64,000 nucleotides of DNA from Planctomycetaceae bacterium. GTDB lineage: Bacteria; Planctomycetota; Planctomycetia; Planctomycetales; Planctomycetaceae. The position numbers and the translations under genes are program-made. How positions within the stretch are numbered: position 1 is the stretch's first letter; each line of letters starts with the position of its first letter. The notes under the pieces are model-generated. The model was not told the DNA's origin, searched no databases, and saw nothing but the letters and a program-made list of their open reading frames with translations. Shown here piece after piece: positions 36,332 through 47,506 of this stretch. Where the stretch lies: assembly GCA_021732975.1 (NCBI GenBank), contig JAKFWC010000011.1, forward strand, positions 62,001-126,000, written 5' to 3'.

Positions 36332-37393
36332 TCAGGCTGTAGGTGGAGCAGGGGGGAGGGCATCCCCCCCGTCGCGAGGAGAAGTTGCGGCCGGCGGACT
36401 TTCGCCCACAGCGTGAGCGTTGTTCACCGGTGCCCCGTCGCCATTTCGCATCGGACGGTCGGCATCATACGCGGCGACGATCCGTCGTACGAGGGGATGA
36501 CGCACGATATCTTCGCCGGATAGATGGACCGTGGCGATTCCCGGAACATTCCAGAGGCGGTGCAGTGCGTCATTCAGACCGCTTTGGACGTTGTCCGGCA
36601 GGTCCGTTTGCGTGGCATCGCCGGTCACCACGATCTTGGAATGATGTCCCATGCGGGTAAGGAACATCAGCATCTGCGTGGTGGTGCTATTCTGGGCTTC
36701 ATCGAGAATCATGAAGGTGTTGTTGAGCGTCCGTCCGCGCATGAAGGCCAGCGGGATGATTTCGATCACATCCCGATCGAGGTACCGTTGAACCTGCTCG
36801 AAATCGAGGATATCGCCGAGCGCGTCGAGCAATGGACGCAGGTACGGATTCACCTTCGCCAGCATGTCGCCGGGGAGAAATCCGAGTTTTTCACCGGCTT
36901 CTACCGCGGGGCGAACGAGCACAATCTTGCGAACTTGCTCCTGCCGCAGGGAATTCACGGCCATCGCCACGGCCAGATATGTCTTGCCGGAACCCGCCGG
37001 TCCCGCGCAAAAAGTGAGATCGTGATTGCGGATCGCTTCCACATAGCGTTTTTGTCCGGCTGTGCGCGGGACGACGCGCCGGGCTTTGTGAAAGACTTCG
37101 ATCGAGGTGTCGCCAGCGTCTTCCGGATCGGAAAATTCCAGCGATCGATCGAGTACGCGGTCAAATTCGTCGTCCGGGAGGTAACCCTTCCGTTCGATCA
37201 GGCCGCGGAGTTCTGAAAGAACCTCGGTTCCGCGTTCCACTTGAGCCGGTTCGCCGCGGAGCTGCAATTCGTCGCCGCGGAGGACTACGTCGATATGTAG
37301 GCGGTCACGGAGTCGCCGCAGATTGCGGTCCCGCGTGCCAAGCAGACTTCGGACATCATTTTGACTGCGAAACCGAACGGTGCCGTCAGACAT
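36332..37393 (-). CDS. phoH: PhoH family P-loop ATPase
   Basis: A 353-residue PhoH/YbeZ protein. I prefer ATG 37393 (MSDGTVRF...) because the open frame upstream to 37558 reads as non-coding. An N-terminal KH/ssRNA-binding-like domain (VRSLLGTRDRNLRRLRDRL) precedes the ATPase with Walker A GPAGSGKTYLA near 131 and Walker B FMILDEAQNS. Further conserved parts are VLVRPAVEAGEKLGFLPG and KIVVTGDATQTDLP. PhoH-like ATPases are thought to act as RNA helicases or nucleases together with YbeY. It is the first gene of its operon. The C-terminal tail is Ala/Pro-rich and variable. Confidence 0.9.
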   Translation of the reverse strand: MSDGTVRFRSQNDVRSLLGTRDRNLRRLRDRLHIDVVLRGDELQLRGEPAQVERGTEVLSELRGLIERKGYLPDDEFDRVLDRSLEFSDPEDAGDTSIEVFHKARRVVPRTAGQKRYVEAIRNHDLTFCAGPAGSGKTYLAVAMAVNSLRQEQVRKIVLVRPAVEAGEKLGFLPGDMLAKVNPYLRPLLDALGDILDFEQVQRYLDRDVIEIIPLAFMRGRTLNNTFMILDEAQNSTTTQMLMFLTRMGHHSKIVVTGDATQTDLPDNVQSGLNDALHRLWNVPGIATVHLSGEDIVRHPLVRRIVAAYDADRPMRNGDGAPVNNAHAVGESPPAATSPRDGGDALPPAPPTA

Positions 37394-37643
37394 GCGTTGT
37401 TTCACTCTCCACGCGAGAACTCGCGTTCTGTAACACTCATCGGTCGTGGCGTTCCAGAACCGACAAGGAACCCATCCAATCCTACAGTTCTGTCCCGACA
37501 GAGGAAATGGCCGAAATGCCCAATTCCCTAACTTACCGGGTCGGATCGGAATCGACACACCCGTCCGTTCAAGGGTTCACTAGGATCGATATTGGTTGTG
37601 GCCGTCTCCGAGTTGTGGCCGGTCTCCTGACCGAGCCACCCGG

Positions 37644-37706
37644 CCCGACCGCAGGTCTTCCGATTGCATCAAAAGTTGCTGGTCCATCGGGAGACCTGCG
37701 GTCGGG
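37644..37706. repeat. Inverted repeat in the phoH/ATPase divergent gap
   Basis: Arms 37644-37664 and 37686-37706 (21 bases) are complementary with one mismatch, loop 21 bases. A further copy of the inner motif, TCGGAAGACC, follows near 37719-37729. The whole non-coding gap 37394-37922 (529 bases) contains this element and presumably two divergent promoters. I see no gene in it. Confidence 0.8.
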
Positions 37707-37922
37707 ATGAGTGCGGGGTCGGAAGACCCGCGCACAACAACATCCAGGTCGTTAGCCTTCACCTGACCGGTAAACTCACCGCAGGTTTCCGCGTAAACTT
37801 CAACGCTTGTAACGACCAAGGCGACGGTAGCGGTTGTGTTCAAGTCACCGAAGTTAACGGTTCGATCACACCGAAGCTGTCCATGACGGACACGGGGCTA
37901 ACGGGTTGTTCGGGGGGCAGGG

Positions 37923-39599
37923 ATGTACGAAGCTTTTTTTGGACTTCAACGGCGACCCTTTGCAGCCACCCCCGATCCGCAATGCTGGTATGCCGGCGGC
38001 CCGTATCAGGCGGCGATTGACGAACTCGTGGTCTGCGCGGAGCAGGGACAGGGCATCGCGATGCTCGTGGCACCCGCCGGTGCGGGTAAAACCATCTTGT
38101 GTGAGCGGCTGGTCCGCGAACTGAACCACCGGTTCGACACCGTGCTCCTGCGGCACGCGACCTTCAATACCCGCCGGTCGTTGTTGCAGACGCTGCTTTG
38201 CGAGATGCAGCAACCGTTCGATAAACCGACTGATCAGGAATTGCGTCTCGGGTTGGCTCCGGTGTTGCGGCGGTTGCATCAACTCGGTCGGGCGCTCGTG
38301 TTAATCGTCGATGAAGCGCACCTCTTATCTGAGTCATTGCTGGAAGAACTCCGGATTCTTTCCGATCAGGCACAGGAAGGAAAACCGCTGGTCCGACTGA
38401 TTCTCGTCGGGCAGCCGGGGCTGGAAGAAAAGCTCGTTCATCCGTCGATGCAGGCGTTGAATCATCGCATCCGTGCGCAGGTGGTGTTGTCGACATTGAC
38501 CCGGCAGGAGACTGCGGACTATCTCGATTACCGTTTCACCTGGGCTGGCGGGCGGACGGATGAACTCCTCACGCCGGATGCGGTCGACATGGTGTGCGAA
38601 GCCGCCGACGGGTTGCCGCGGTGCGTCAATCAACTGTGCGATCATGCGCTGCTGCTCTCCTACGTTGCGGAACAGCAGCCAGCTACCGCGGCTCATGTTG
38701 CGGCGGCGCTGGAGGATTTGAAGCATTTGTCGTTGCCGTGGAATCCGATTTCCGAGAGGCAATATGAAGCGTCTTTCAGATCGGACGCGGAAATGCCCGT
38801 CGCAATGCCTCAAGAAGATAACGTCTGGGAATCTCCCGTTGCCGAGACTCCCGACATCGAAGCCACCGCTTCCATTGAGATCGGCGAAGAAACGGTGGCG
38901 GAATCCCCGGAATTGCCGGTTTATCGGCTCAGCGCCCAACTCGATATTCCGACGGTGGCCTCCGACTCTTTGATGAATTTTGCGTCTGCCTCCCCTCCTG
39001 AATGGCAATCCGGGCATGTTTTCATGACCCCATCGCCGACGGCGGATTTCACGGAAGAAGTGGTCTTCGATCGGTACACGGCGCTCGATGCGGGATTGAC
39101 TCCGCCGGAACAGCCACCGCTGCCGATGGTCCCTGCGCCGGTGGAAATGCCGCTGCCGTCGTTCGCCGTGCGGAATGCGGACGAGGCGATTCCACGGTAC
39201 TCGGACCAAGATCTCACCTGGAATGCCGCACTGGTTCGGTTGTCAGAAGCGAACGAAGTCACCGAACGGCTGACCGCCGTGCAAGACGTTTTAAACGTCG
39301 CTCAATCGCCGGACTCCGATTCGTGGCCCACGCGCGGCACCGAAAAACTCGCCGAGATGTGCCCCACCGGTGACCGATCGGCGGAAGACCAACTCGGGAC
39401 GACGGTGCTCGAAATTATGGACGACACGCGGACGGAATTGGAACGTTCGGCCCCCGACAGTGAAAGTGCGGTGTTTGAATTCGGGGCCGACGAACCATCG
39501 ACGATGGTCTCGGGTTCTACGAAATCACATCTCACTGCTGAGCCACGTCGCTATCGGCATCTGTTTACGATGTTGCGTCGCAAACAACAGGGGCGGTGA
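37923..39599 (+). CDS. ExeA/MshM-like AAA ATPase with long C-terminal extension
   Basis: A 558-residue protein. It opens with MYEAFFGLQRRPFAATPDP, the typical start of ExeA/GspA-type ATPases. Walker A APAGAGKT lies near 49 and Walker B LVLIVDEAHLL near 125. The sensor strand LILVGQPGLEEKL and the helical lid with LPRCVNQLCDHALLL (about 225-250) complete an AAA+ domain of about 270 residues. The remaining 290 residues are acidic and Pro/Glu/Thr-rich, without a transmembrane helix or peptidoglycan-binding domain that I can see. ExeA-type ATPases help assemble secretins through peptidoglycan. The Tad secretin lies 17 kb away, so a link is only a thought. GGGGGGCAGGG precedes ATG 37923. Confidence 0.8.
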   Translation: MYEAFFGLQRRPFAATPDPQCWYAGGPYQAAIDELVVCAEQGQGIAMLVAPAGAGKTILCERLVRELNHRFDTVLLRHATFNTRRSLLQTLLCEMQQPFDKPTDQELRLGLAPVLRRLHQLGRALVLIVDEAHLLSESLLEELRILSDQAQEGKPLVRLILVGQPGLEEKLVHPSMQALNHRIRAQVVLSTLTRQETADYLDYRFTWAGGRTDELLTPDAVDMVCEAADGLPRCVNQLCDHALLLSYVAEQQPATAAHVAAALEDLKHLSLPWNPISERQYEASFRSDAEMPVAMPQEDNVWESPVAETPDIEATASIEIGEETVAESPELPVYRLSAQLDIPTVASDSLMNFASASPPEWQSGHVFMTPSPTADFTEEVVFDRYTALDAGLTPPEQPPLPMVPAPVEMPLPSFAVRNADEAIPRYSDQDLTWNAALVRLSEANEVTERLTAVQDVLNVAQSPDSDSWPTRGTEKLAEMCPTGDRSAEDQLGTTVLEIMDDTRTELERSAPDSESAVFEFGADEPSTMVSGSTKSHLTAEPRRYRHLFTMLRRKQQGR

Positions 39600-39614
39600 A
39601 CAACCGCGAGTGAA

Positions 39615-40529
39615 TTACCGGTTCTTCCCGATCCATGCGTGGAATTCGGCTTCCACGCCGGTGAGATCATCGTGTCCCAACACCGCGGCGAGCGACCAGC
39701 CGGCGGTGGGATCGATGTCATGATTCGCCCGGCTCTTGCGATAGAACGCCGTGAGCCGCCCCCGCTGTTGCAGAAACAGGCACAGTGAGCGGGCCATTGC
39801 GTAATTCAACGCGGCATCAGAACCGCCGAATTCACCGGTGACGAAGTTCTCCAGCGGGGGCAACGTTCCCTGCTGATGGTGTTCTTTCAATAGTTCCCCG
39901 CGCCAATTGCTAAGGCCGATGAGTTGCAGTCCGTCATCGGAAAACTCGCTGTCTTCATGAAGTGACGCCAAGCCTTCGTCGAACCATTCCGGCATCTGTG
40001 GGAAATCGACATGGGCAAGCGCGTGCGTCAATTCGTGGGCCAGCGTTCCCTCACCGGTGGAAAGATTCAGAACCAGCCGTCGCTCCGTACGGGAGTAAAT
40101 TCCGGCGTATTCCTTGCGACCCACATGACCAAGTCGCGTCACACACTCTTCGTAAGCCGCATCGCTGGTAGCGATCAGAATCGTGATGGGTTCGGTCGGC
40201 GGGGTGTCGAAGTAATCGACCTGTAACGCCCGCGTGGTGGGCTGAATAATGTCCCGCCGCCAGCGTTCGATTTCGTCGGGACCGGCATCACTTCCCAAGA
40301 CGAACGGAACGGCAACCAGCACGGTCCAATTCTCGGGTAGCATGCGCCGGGTGTCATCGGCGAGGGCGTTACACCGTTGTTGGAACGGGGCATCACTCGG
40401 TAATGGCGGGAGAATTGCTCGGTCGGAGACGGTGCGTGCGGGATCGGTGCTGCCCGGTGCGGCGACCGCGAAGCAAATGCCGATCAATGCGATCGGGCCG
40501 AACAACAAGATTCGCGCGTGTTCCCCCAT
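39615..40529 (-). CDS. Secreted metalloprotease-like protein (peptidase MA type)
   Basis: A 304-residue protein with an N-terminal hydrophobic signal segment (LLFGPIALIGICFAVAAPG). The zinc motif HELTH (HExxH, within GTLAHELTHALAH) is followed about 19 residues later by the Glu of WFDEGLASL, a gluzincin arrangement shared by peptidase-MA-like and DUF1570-like families. The preceding region (ITILIATSDAAYEECV, YAGIYSRTERRLVLNL) also fits those families. Substrate is unknown. It ends 15 bases from the convergent ATPase gene. The gap 40530-40809 to glgB (280 bases) contains no gene or clear signal apart from presumed divergent promoters. Confidence 0.75.
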   Translation of the reverse strand: MGEHARILLFGPIALIGICFAVAAPGSTDPARTVSDRAILPPLPSDAPFQQRCNALADDTRRMLPENWTVLVAVPFVLGSDAGPDEIERWRRDIIQPTTRALQVDYFDTPPTEPITILIATSDAAYEECVTRLGHVGRKEYAGIYSRTERRLVLNLSTGEGTLAHELTHALAHVDFPQMPEWFDEGLASLHEDSEFSDDGLQLIGLSNWRGELLKEHHQQGTLPPLENFVTGEFGGSDAALNYAMARSLCLFLQQRGRLTAFYRKSRANHDIDPTAGWSLAAVLGHDDLTGVEAEFHAWIGKNR

Positions 40530-40809
40530 CCCGTCCTACTGCATAATCGCTAAAGTCTGCTTCGCTTCGCTCTCTTTTTTATCCAAGCCGCGCACACGCC
40601 ACGGACTTCGACAATCGAGTCTAGTTTGCGGACGACATCCCGGCTGAAGCAAAACAACCTGCCACTTCAGCTTTTGCGAGGATTGTTCCCCTGTAGGGGG
40701 GCTGCTACCATCCAATCCGCAAAGTCGCGGCTGGGAGCCTGACGAGTGGGATCCCGGCGCTGCGTCTCTGCTGAACGATCGCCGCTCTGTTGATCACGGG
40801 CTATTGCAC

Positions 40810-42690
<1,881 letters not shown>

Positions 42691-42713
42691 TCTCCCTCCG
42701 CTTTTCCGTTTCG

Positions 42714-42790
42714 GCCCCGCGCTGACTCTTCTCAGTGCGTACCGGTGACACTGGAAAACCATCAGCGCGGGGCACGAAACCGCAAGCGGG
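42714..42790. repeat. Palindromic element in a convergent gap, related to the one at 24.2 kb
   Basis: GCCCCGCGCTGA (42714-42725) pairs perfectly with TCAGCGCGGGGC (42762-42773). The segment 42769-42790 (GGGGCACGAAACCGCAAGCG) repeats the arm found at 24211-24232 with one change. It lies between glgB (plus, ends 42690) and the uracil-DNA glycosylase gene (minus, ends 42797). Confidence 0.8.
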
Positions 42791-42796
42791 AAATCC

Positions 42797-43657
42797 TCAC
42801 TTCGCGGAGAGATCGATGCCCATATCGCGGAAGAGGAACTTCATGTCCTCCCAGACATCTTTCTTGGCCGGGGGATTTCGCAGTAGATACGACGGGTGAT
42901 AGGTGCAGAGGACTTTCGCGCGGCCGTATTCGTAGAATTTCCCGCGCAGCTTGCCGATGGCTAACTCTGTTCCCAACAGATTCTGCGCGGCGCAGCTGCC
43001 CCAGCAGACGATGTATTCCGGGTTGACAGTCGCAATCTGGCCATCGAGCCATTCCCGGCAATTCGCGGCTTCTTCGGGAGCCGGGAGGCGGTTGCCCGGC
43101 GGGCGGCAGCGCAGCACGTTGCAGATATAGATGTCTTCCCGCTTCAGCTTGCACGCGGCGATGATATCGTTGAGCTTCTGCCCGGCTTTTCCGACGAACG
43201 GCTCGCCCTGTGCATCCTCGTCTGCACCGGGCGCTTCACCGATGAACAGGATTTTTGCGCTCGGATTGCCGACGCCGAAAACGGTCTGAGTTCGAGTTCG
43301 CGCGAGTTCTCCGCAGCGCGTGCAACCGGCGACACATGTCTTCAATTCTGCAAGGCGGGCGATCCGATCTTGCGGCGACAGATCGAGCGGTACGAACGGC
43401 GTCCGCGGAGCAGGAGCGGCAGTGGTAGCACGACGGGGCAACGGAGCGTCTCCGACTTCAGCTTGAAATAAGGGGCGGGGATTTGCCAGACGAGACGGCG
43501 TGGATGCGGAAGCAGGGCTCGCGGTTGGAGGAGGAGCTTCTGGTGCCGTACGCACTGGTGCTACCGCGGGCGCAATGTGCTGCCAGGTCGACAAGCCGCT
43601 GCGGCGCCAACTTTCCAGCATTTGAATTGCCGCCCAACGGACTTCGTCGGACATCAC
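42797..43657 (-). CDS. Family 4 (iron-sulfur) uracil-DNA glycosylase
   Basis: A 286-residue protein. The first 115 residues are Pro/Ala-rich linker, and the catalytic domain occupies the rest. Motif [18 protein letters not shown] and motif [10 protein letters not shown] are intact. The Fe-S cluster Cys residues are in [11 protein letters not shown] and in [11 protein letters not shown] and after it (AANCREW). This removes uracil from DNA to start base-excision repair. The long N-terminal extension (with [21 protein letters not shown] at the start) is common in such bacterial proteins that may couple to replication. The promoter region is shared with the divergent oxidoreductase gene. Confidence 0.95.
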   Translation of the reverse strand: MMSDEVRWAAIQMLESWRRSGLSTWQHIAPAVAPVRTAPEAPPPTASPASASTPSRLANPRPLFQAEVGDAPLPRRATTAAPAPRTPFVPLDLSPQDRIARLAELKTCVAGCTRCGELARTRTQTVFGVGNPSAKILFIGEAPGADEDAQGEPFVGKAGQKLNDIIAACKLKREDIYICNVLRCRPPGNRLPAPEEAANCREWLDGQIATVNPEYIVCWGSCAAQNLLGTELAIGKLRGKFYEYGRAKVLCTYHPSYLLRNPPAKKDVWEDMKFLFRDMGIDLSAK

Positions 43658-43681
43658 AACACCTCAACGCGATCACCCCAT

Positions 43682-43707
43682 GAAGCCCAGGGAATGCCTT
43701 TCCTGGG
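43682..43707. repeat. Hairpin upstream of the oxidoreductase gene, copy of its terminator stem
   Basis: CCCAGGGAA (43686-43694) pairs with TTTCCTGGG (43699-43707) with one mismatch. The 16 bases GAAGCCCAGGGAATGC at 43682-43697 are identical to 45290-45305 in the terminator after the oxidoreductase gene. The gene is thus flanked by direct copies of the same half-hairpin. The rest of the gap 43658-43926 has no gene. Confidence 0.6.
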
Positions 43708-43926
43708 ATGTTCGCCGAAGCATGCCACGAACTTGAGGAAGAATCCACCGGGCAGCACGTCTTCAGCGATCCCCACCGTGAGAAACGGTTTCAAAAAAAA
43801 CAGCCTCCAGACCACCCGATTGGCTGCACGGTTGGGATTCGGCTGATATCATCGAGGATTGATGCCGCAGATCGACTATTCTGCCGAGGCCCCGTTCCTA
43901 TTCACCATTCCTCGAGGGAGCACCTG

Positions 43927-45261
43927 ATGAGTCAGAAGTCTACACGTCGTGATTTTTTGAAACAGTCCTCCGCTCTCGGAGCGGCGTGGTGGGTTGGTTC
44001 GTCAACCGTCGGCTGGACGCAGCCGAAGTCGTCGATTGAAACCATCCGTTTCGCCTGTATCGGCGTGGACGGCAAGGGGTCCAGCGATCGCGATGACGCC
44101 GGTCGTCACGGCGAAATCGTGGCGTTGTGCGATGTTGACTCGGAACGGCTCGACAAAGCCGCCGCCCGGTATCCGAAGGCCAAGAAGTTCACCGATTACC
44201 GCAAGATGTACGACGAAATCGGTGGCGAATTCGACGCCATCACCGTCAGCACACCCGACCATTCGCACGCCCCGGCGGCGATTCGCGGCATGCGGATGGG
44301 TAAGCACTGCTTCTGTCAGAAGCCGATGACCTACACCGTCGCCGAAGCCCGGATGATGCGGGAATTGGCTGCGGAAAAGAAGCTCTGCACCCAAATGGGC
44401 AACCAGGGGACGGCCTCCAGTGGTCTCCGCGAAGCCGTGCAGATCATTCGCCGGGGCGACATCGGTCAGGTGAAAGAAATCCATATCTGGACCAACCGTC
44501 CGATTTGGCCACAAGGTCAAGGTCGCCCGGCGGGTTCAGAACCGGTGCCGCCGCACCTCAACTGGGATGCGTTCCTCGGGCCCGCACCCGAGCGTCCGTA
44601 CGCCAGCGTCTACCATCCGTTCAAGTGGCGCGGCTGGATCGATTTCGGCACCGGTGCTCTGGGCGACATGGCCTGTCATACGATGAACATGTCGGTGATG
44701 GCGCTGCAGCTCTTCAACCCGATCTCGGTCGAATCGATGCCGGATCCGGATTGGACGGGCGACGCGAAGAAGGAAAGCTATCCCAAGTTCTGCACGGTGA
44801 AGTACGAGTTCGGACCGCGTGGCGACTTCGGTCCTTGCACGCTGTACTGGTACGAAGGGGGCAAGCGTCCGCCGGAAGAACTCCACGCTCCGATCAAGCA
44901 GGGTGCGAGCGGCTCGCTGGTGATCGGCGAGAAGGGGAAAATCTTCTCCGACAACGATTACCACGGCACCTACACGTTGCTGCCGAAAGAAACCTTTACC
45001 GACCACAAGAAGCCCGAAATCGTGCAGTCGCCCGGCCACTTCACCGAGTTCGCCAACGCGATCAAGGAAGGCAAGCCGGAACTCGCGCTGTCGAACTTCG
45101 ATTACGCTGGTCGTCTGACGGAAACCGTGTTGCTCGGCAACATCGCTCTCCGCGCCGGCGGCAAGGTCGAATGGGATGGCGTGAACATGAAGGTGACGAA
45201 CAACCCCAGCGCTCAGCAATTCGTGACCCGCGAATACCGCAAGGGTTGGGAACTGTTCTAA
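43927..45261 (+). CDS. Gfo/Idh/MocA family oxidoreductase, Tat-exported
   Basis: A 444-residue protein. ATG 43927 has GAGGGAG 8 bases upstream and gives a Tat signal (STRRDFLKQSSALGAAWW); the open frame further upstream is non-coding. The Rossmann start IRFACIGVDGKGSSDRDDAG is followed by IVALCDVD and the conserved CQKPMTYTVAEARMM, equivalent to the EKP motif of the family with Glu changed to Gln. Next comes GNQGTASSGLREAVQIIRRGDIG. Planctomycetes encode many of these exported NAD(P)-dependent oxidoreductases, presumed to act on sugars or inositols. The substrate is unknown. It is an isolated gene with its own terminator. Confidence 0.9.
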   Translation: MSQKSTRRDFLKQSSALGAAWWVGSSTVGWTQPKSSIETIRFACIGVDGKGSSDRDDAGRHGEIVALCDVDSERLDKAAARYPKAKKFTDYRKMYDEIGGEFDAITVSTPDHSHAPAAIRGMRMGKHCFCQKPMTYTVAEARMMRELAAEKKLCTQMGNQGTASSGLREAVQIIRRGDIGQVKEIHIWTNRPIWPQGQGRPAGSEPVPPHLNWDAFLGPAPERPYASVYHPFKWRGWIDFGTGALGDMACHTMNMSVMALQLFNPISVESMPDPDWTGDAKKESYPKFCTVKYEFGPRGDFGPCTLYWYEGGKRPPEELHAPIKQGASGSLVIGEKGKIFSDNDYHGTYTLLPKETFTDHKKPEIVQSPGHFTEFANAIKEGKPELALSNFDYAGRLTETVLLGNIALRAGGKVEWDGVNMKVTNNPSAQQFVTREYRKGWELF

Positions 45262-45288
45262 CCGCTCCTTGTCCATGATTGAGAACTG

Positions 45289-45322
45289 AGAAGCCCAGGG
45301 AATGCTTTCCCTGGGCTTCTTT
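45289..45322 (+). terminator. Intrinsic terminator after the oxidoreductase gene
   Basis: GAAGCCCAGGGAA (45290-45302) pairs perfectly with TTCCCTGGGCTTC (45307-45319) across a 4-base loop and is followed by T residues. The stretch from here to 45651 (about 330 bases) contains no convincing gene. GAGGAGTAGGA just before 45652 is the ribosome-binding region of the next gene. Confidence 0.9.
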
Positions 45323-45651
45323 CATTTCGTTGCAGATTTTTCATCGTACCCATGGGTTGATCGACGATGGCACTCCGTTCGCGAGATGATCACTTTGCCG
45401 AGTGAAGGACGACGCAGGGACCGGCAATCATGGCCGATTGCCTCTCCGCAGGATCGTCCCAGTCGTTGCAGTTTCACCAATCCAAAGAGGAGACCTCGCC
45501 GCAAAGTTTCGCTGACCATCCCCAACGGCGCGGATTGTTTGTTTCTCCGCGAACGCAGGGGAGTCGTTTCAAGAAGGATTTACCAGACGATTGTAAGATT
45601 GTCGCATGCCAAGGACCGAGGGGGTCCGCGGCCTGAGGAGTAGGATGACCC

Positions 45652-47409
45652 ATGCGCGACCTGATGCAGTTTTGTCGTCAGTCGATCCCGATCACGATGA
45701 TTGCGGGATTGCTATGGGCAGGGATGCTGAACGAAACCCGCGCCGATGATGCGGCCGACGAGTTATCGCGGCGGAATGCCGCCGTAGCGCTCAACTACAG
45801 CCGGGCGTCGTTTCATCGCATTCGGCGCTATCCGTCGATGCGCGTGCTGATGGAAGAGCAGGAAAAGATTCTGAACCATTTAAACCTCAACGGCATCGCC
45901 GACGAGGAAGTGGTGAAGCTCTATACCGCGGTGCTCGATGAGATCGCTCAAATTCAGATCGGTGACCGCGAACGTGAAATGTTGAAGGAGAAATATCGTC
46001 GGCAATTCAATCGGGATCTCACTATCAATGCCCTGGCGGCTGGGGCCCAAGTCGCCACGGCTCAATTCGGCGCCGCCGTGAAAACCGGCGCGACCAGTTG
46101 GTGGGACTATCGGAACCAGTCGCAAAATCGTGAACTGGATGCCTGGAAGATCGACAAGGATCGGATGAATCGGCTGACGGCTAAGTCGGCTCAGTTCCTC
46201 GATGTCTCGTGGAAGATGGCCCGCAATAAGCAGATTCCCGACCGTTGGCTCGTCCGCGGCGATGATCTCGACAAATTGGAAGATGCGTGGCGCGAACCCG
46301 ACCCCACAGTACGGTTGCGCGTGCTGAAGCGGATGGAACCGTTTCTCGAAACGTATCCGCCGTACTTGTATTACGTCGCGCGCACGCAGCAATCGATGGG
46401 GCAGTTGTTCGCGTCTTCGGAGACTTATGATCGGCTGGCGAAGCTTGGTGACGGTCATTTTCGCAAGGACGACATGCTCGCCTCGGGATTGGCGAACCGG
46501 GCAATTATCCAGGCGTATCTCGCACAGCCGGGAGCCGTTGCCTCCGCCAAGCAAGCCTTGAGCTATTCCACCGATGTGTGGGAAGCGAATCTCTTGTGTG
46601 CCTATGTGTTGAAGGAGAATAGCGAATATGGTGTGGCCGAAGACGCGATCCTGCGCAACCTCGATGTCGATCTGGAGAAATCGCAAAGCCAGCAGGCGCT
46701 CGTGGGACTCTATCTCGCTTCGGGAGATCAAACCAAGCTCGCGATTCGGTTATCCGATCCGGCGAATGTCCGCGAGTTGCCAGCCGCACAATTACTGATG
46801 TGTGCGGCGAAGCTTGGCGATGTCCGCACGCCCCCGGCAGTGGTGCAGACCTTGCAGCGGACCTTGCAGATTGCCCCGCGGTTCAACCTGGGGCGGGATG
46901 ATCTGGTCGTGCAATCCACACCCAACTGGAACCTGCAACAGGCCCGCATGATATTGGCGTGGGGCGATAAATCGTTTGATGCCCCGCAATGGAGCATGCA
47001 CAACAACACGCTGAATGCCACCTTTGAGAACGTTGCGGAATTTGGTAACGGCTTGAGCAGTACCGAAACGCGGGACGTGACACTCACCATCGAGTATCCG
47101 AACACGCCTCCGATTCGGCTGACGCTCCAACTCAATGGAACCGATCCCGCTGCTGTGGAATCGGCGGCGCCGCTGGTACTGGCGAATCGGCGGTATCCGG
47201 TCTACCACGTCACCTCGCTGGAGCAGGATCAAACCCGGCTGTCATTTCATCAGGGGACTTTGAAGTCGATACCGGTTCCGATCACTGCTCCCGTCAACAA
47301 TTCGTTGACACAGACGTTGCCCGCGCGACAGTCGACGCTTAAGCCCGCGGACCCGGATGCGTTTCTGACGACGCCGGAGATTGAGATTCCGATCGTTCCG
47401 CCGATGTGA
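45652..47409 (+). CDS. Secreted TPR-like protein of unknown function
   Basis: A 585-residue protein with a signal peptide (PITMIAGLLWAGMLNETRADD). The first 200 residues are alpha-helical and charged. Residues about 230-400 look like helical TPR-type repeats (YYVARTQQSMGQLFASSETYDRLAKLGD, SYSTDVWEANLLCAYVL). The C-terminal part (about 420-560) is beta-rich and ends in a Pro/Thr linker. I do not recognise a family. The probable location is periplasm or paryphoplasm. GAGGAG lies just before ATG 45652. It is convergent with the SlyD-like gene, separated by a strong hairpin. Confidence 0.7.
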   Translation: MRDLMQFCRQSIPITMIAGLLWAGMLNETRADDAADELSRRNAAVALNYSRASFHRIRRYPSMRVLMEEQEKILNHLNLNGIADEEVVKLYTAVLDEIAQIQIGDREREMLKEKYRRQFNRDLTINALAAGAQVATAQFGAAVKTGATSWWDYRNQSQNRELDAWKIDKDRMNRLTAKSAQFLDVSWKMARNKQIPDRWLVRGDDLDKLEDAWREPDPTVRLRVLKRMEPFLETYPPYLYYVARTQQSMGQLFASSETYDRLAKLGDGHFRKDDMLASGLANRAIIQAYLAQPGAVASAKQALSYSTDVWEANLLCAYVLKENSEYGVAEDAILRNLDVDLEKSQSQQALVGLYLASGDQTKLAIRLSDPANVRELPAAQLLMCAAKLGDVRTPPAVVQTLQRTLQIAPRFNLGRDDLVVQSTPNWNLQQARMILAWGDKSFDAPQWSMHNNTLNATFENVAEFGNGLSSTETRDVTLTIEYPNTPPIRLTLQLNGTDPAAVESAAPLVLANRRYPVYHVTSLEQDQTRLSFHQGTLKSIPVPITAPVNNSLTQTLPARQSTLKPADPDAFLTTPEIEIPIVPPM

Positions 47410-47455
47410 CGGGATGGATTGAAGTGGGCGAGTTCTAGGATATCTCGAAACGCAA

Positions 47456-47492
47456 GCGATGAGCGCGAACTTGGCTCGCGCTCATCGCGATT
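47456..47492. terminator. Bidirectional terminator hairpin
   Basis: GCGATGAGCGCGA (47456-47468) pairs perfectly with TCGCGCTCATCGC (47476-47488) across a 7-base loop, followed on the plus strand by GATTTT. It sits between two convergent genes. Confidence 0.8.
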
Positions 47493-47506
47493 TTGCTCAT
47501 TCATCG

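Noticed and set aside
43708..43926. In-frame upstream extension of the Gfo/Idh oxidoreductase.
   Set aside because: The ATG at 43927 has a good ribosome-binding site and starts a Tat signal; the extension would bury that signal.
45302..45643. A 113-codon plus-strand open frame after the oxidoreductase gene.
   Set aside because: It begins inside the terminator hairpin, has no ribosome-binding site, and its composition is unlike neighbouring genes.
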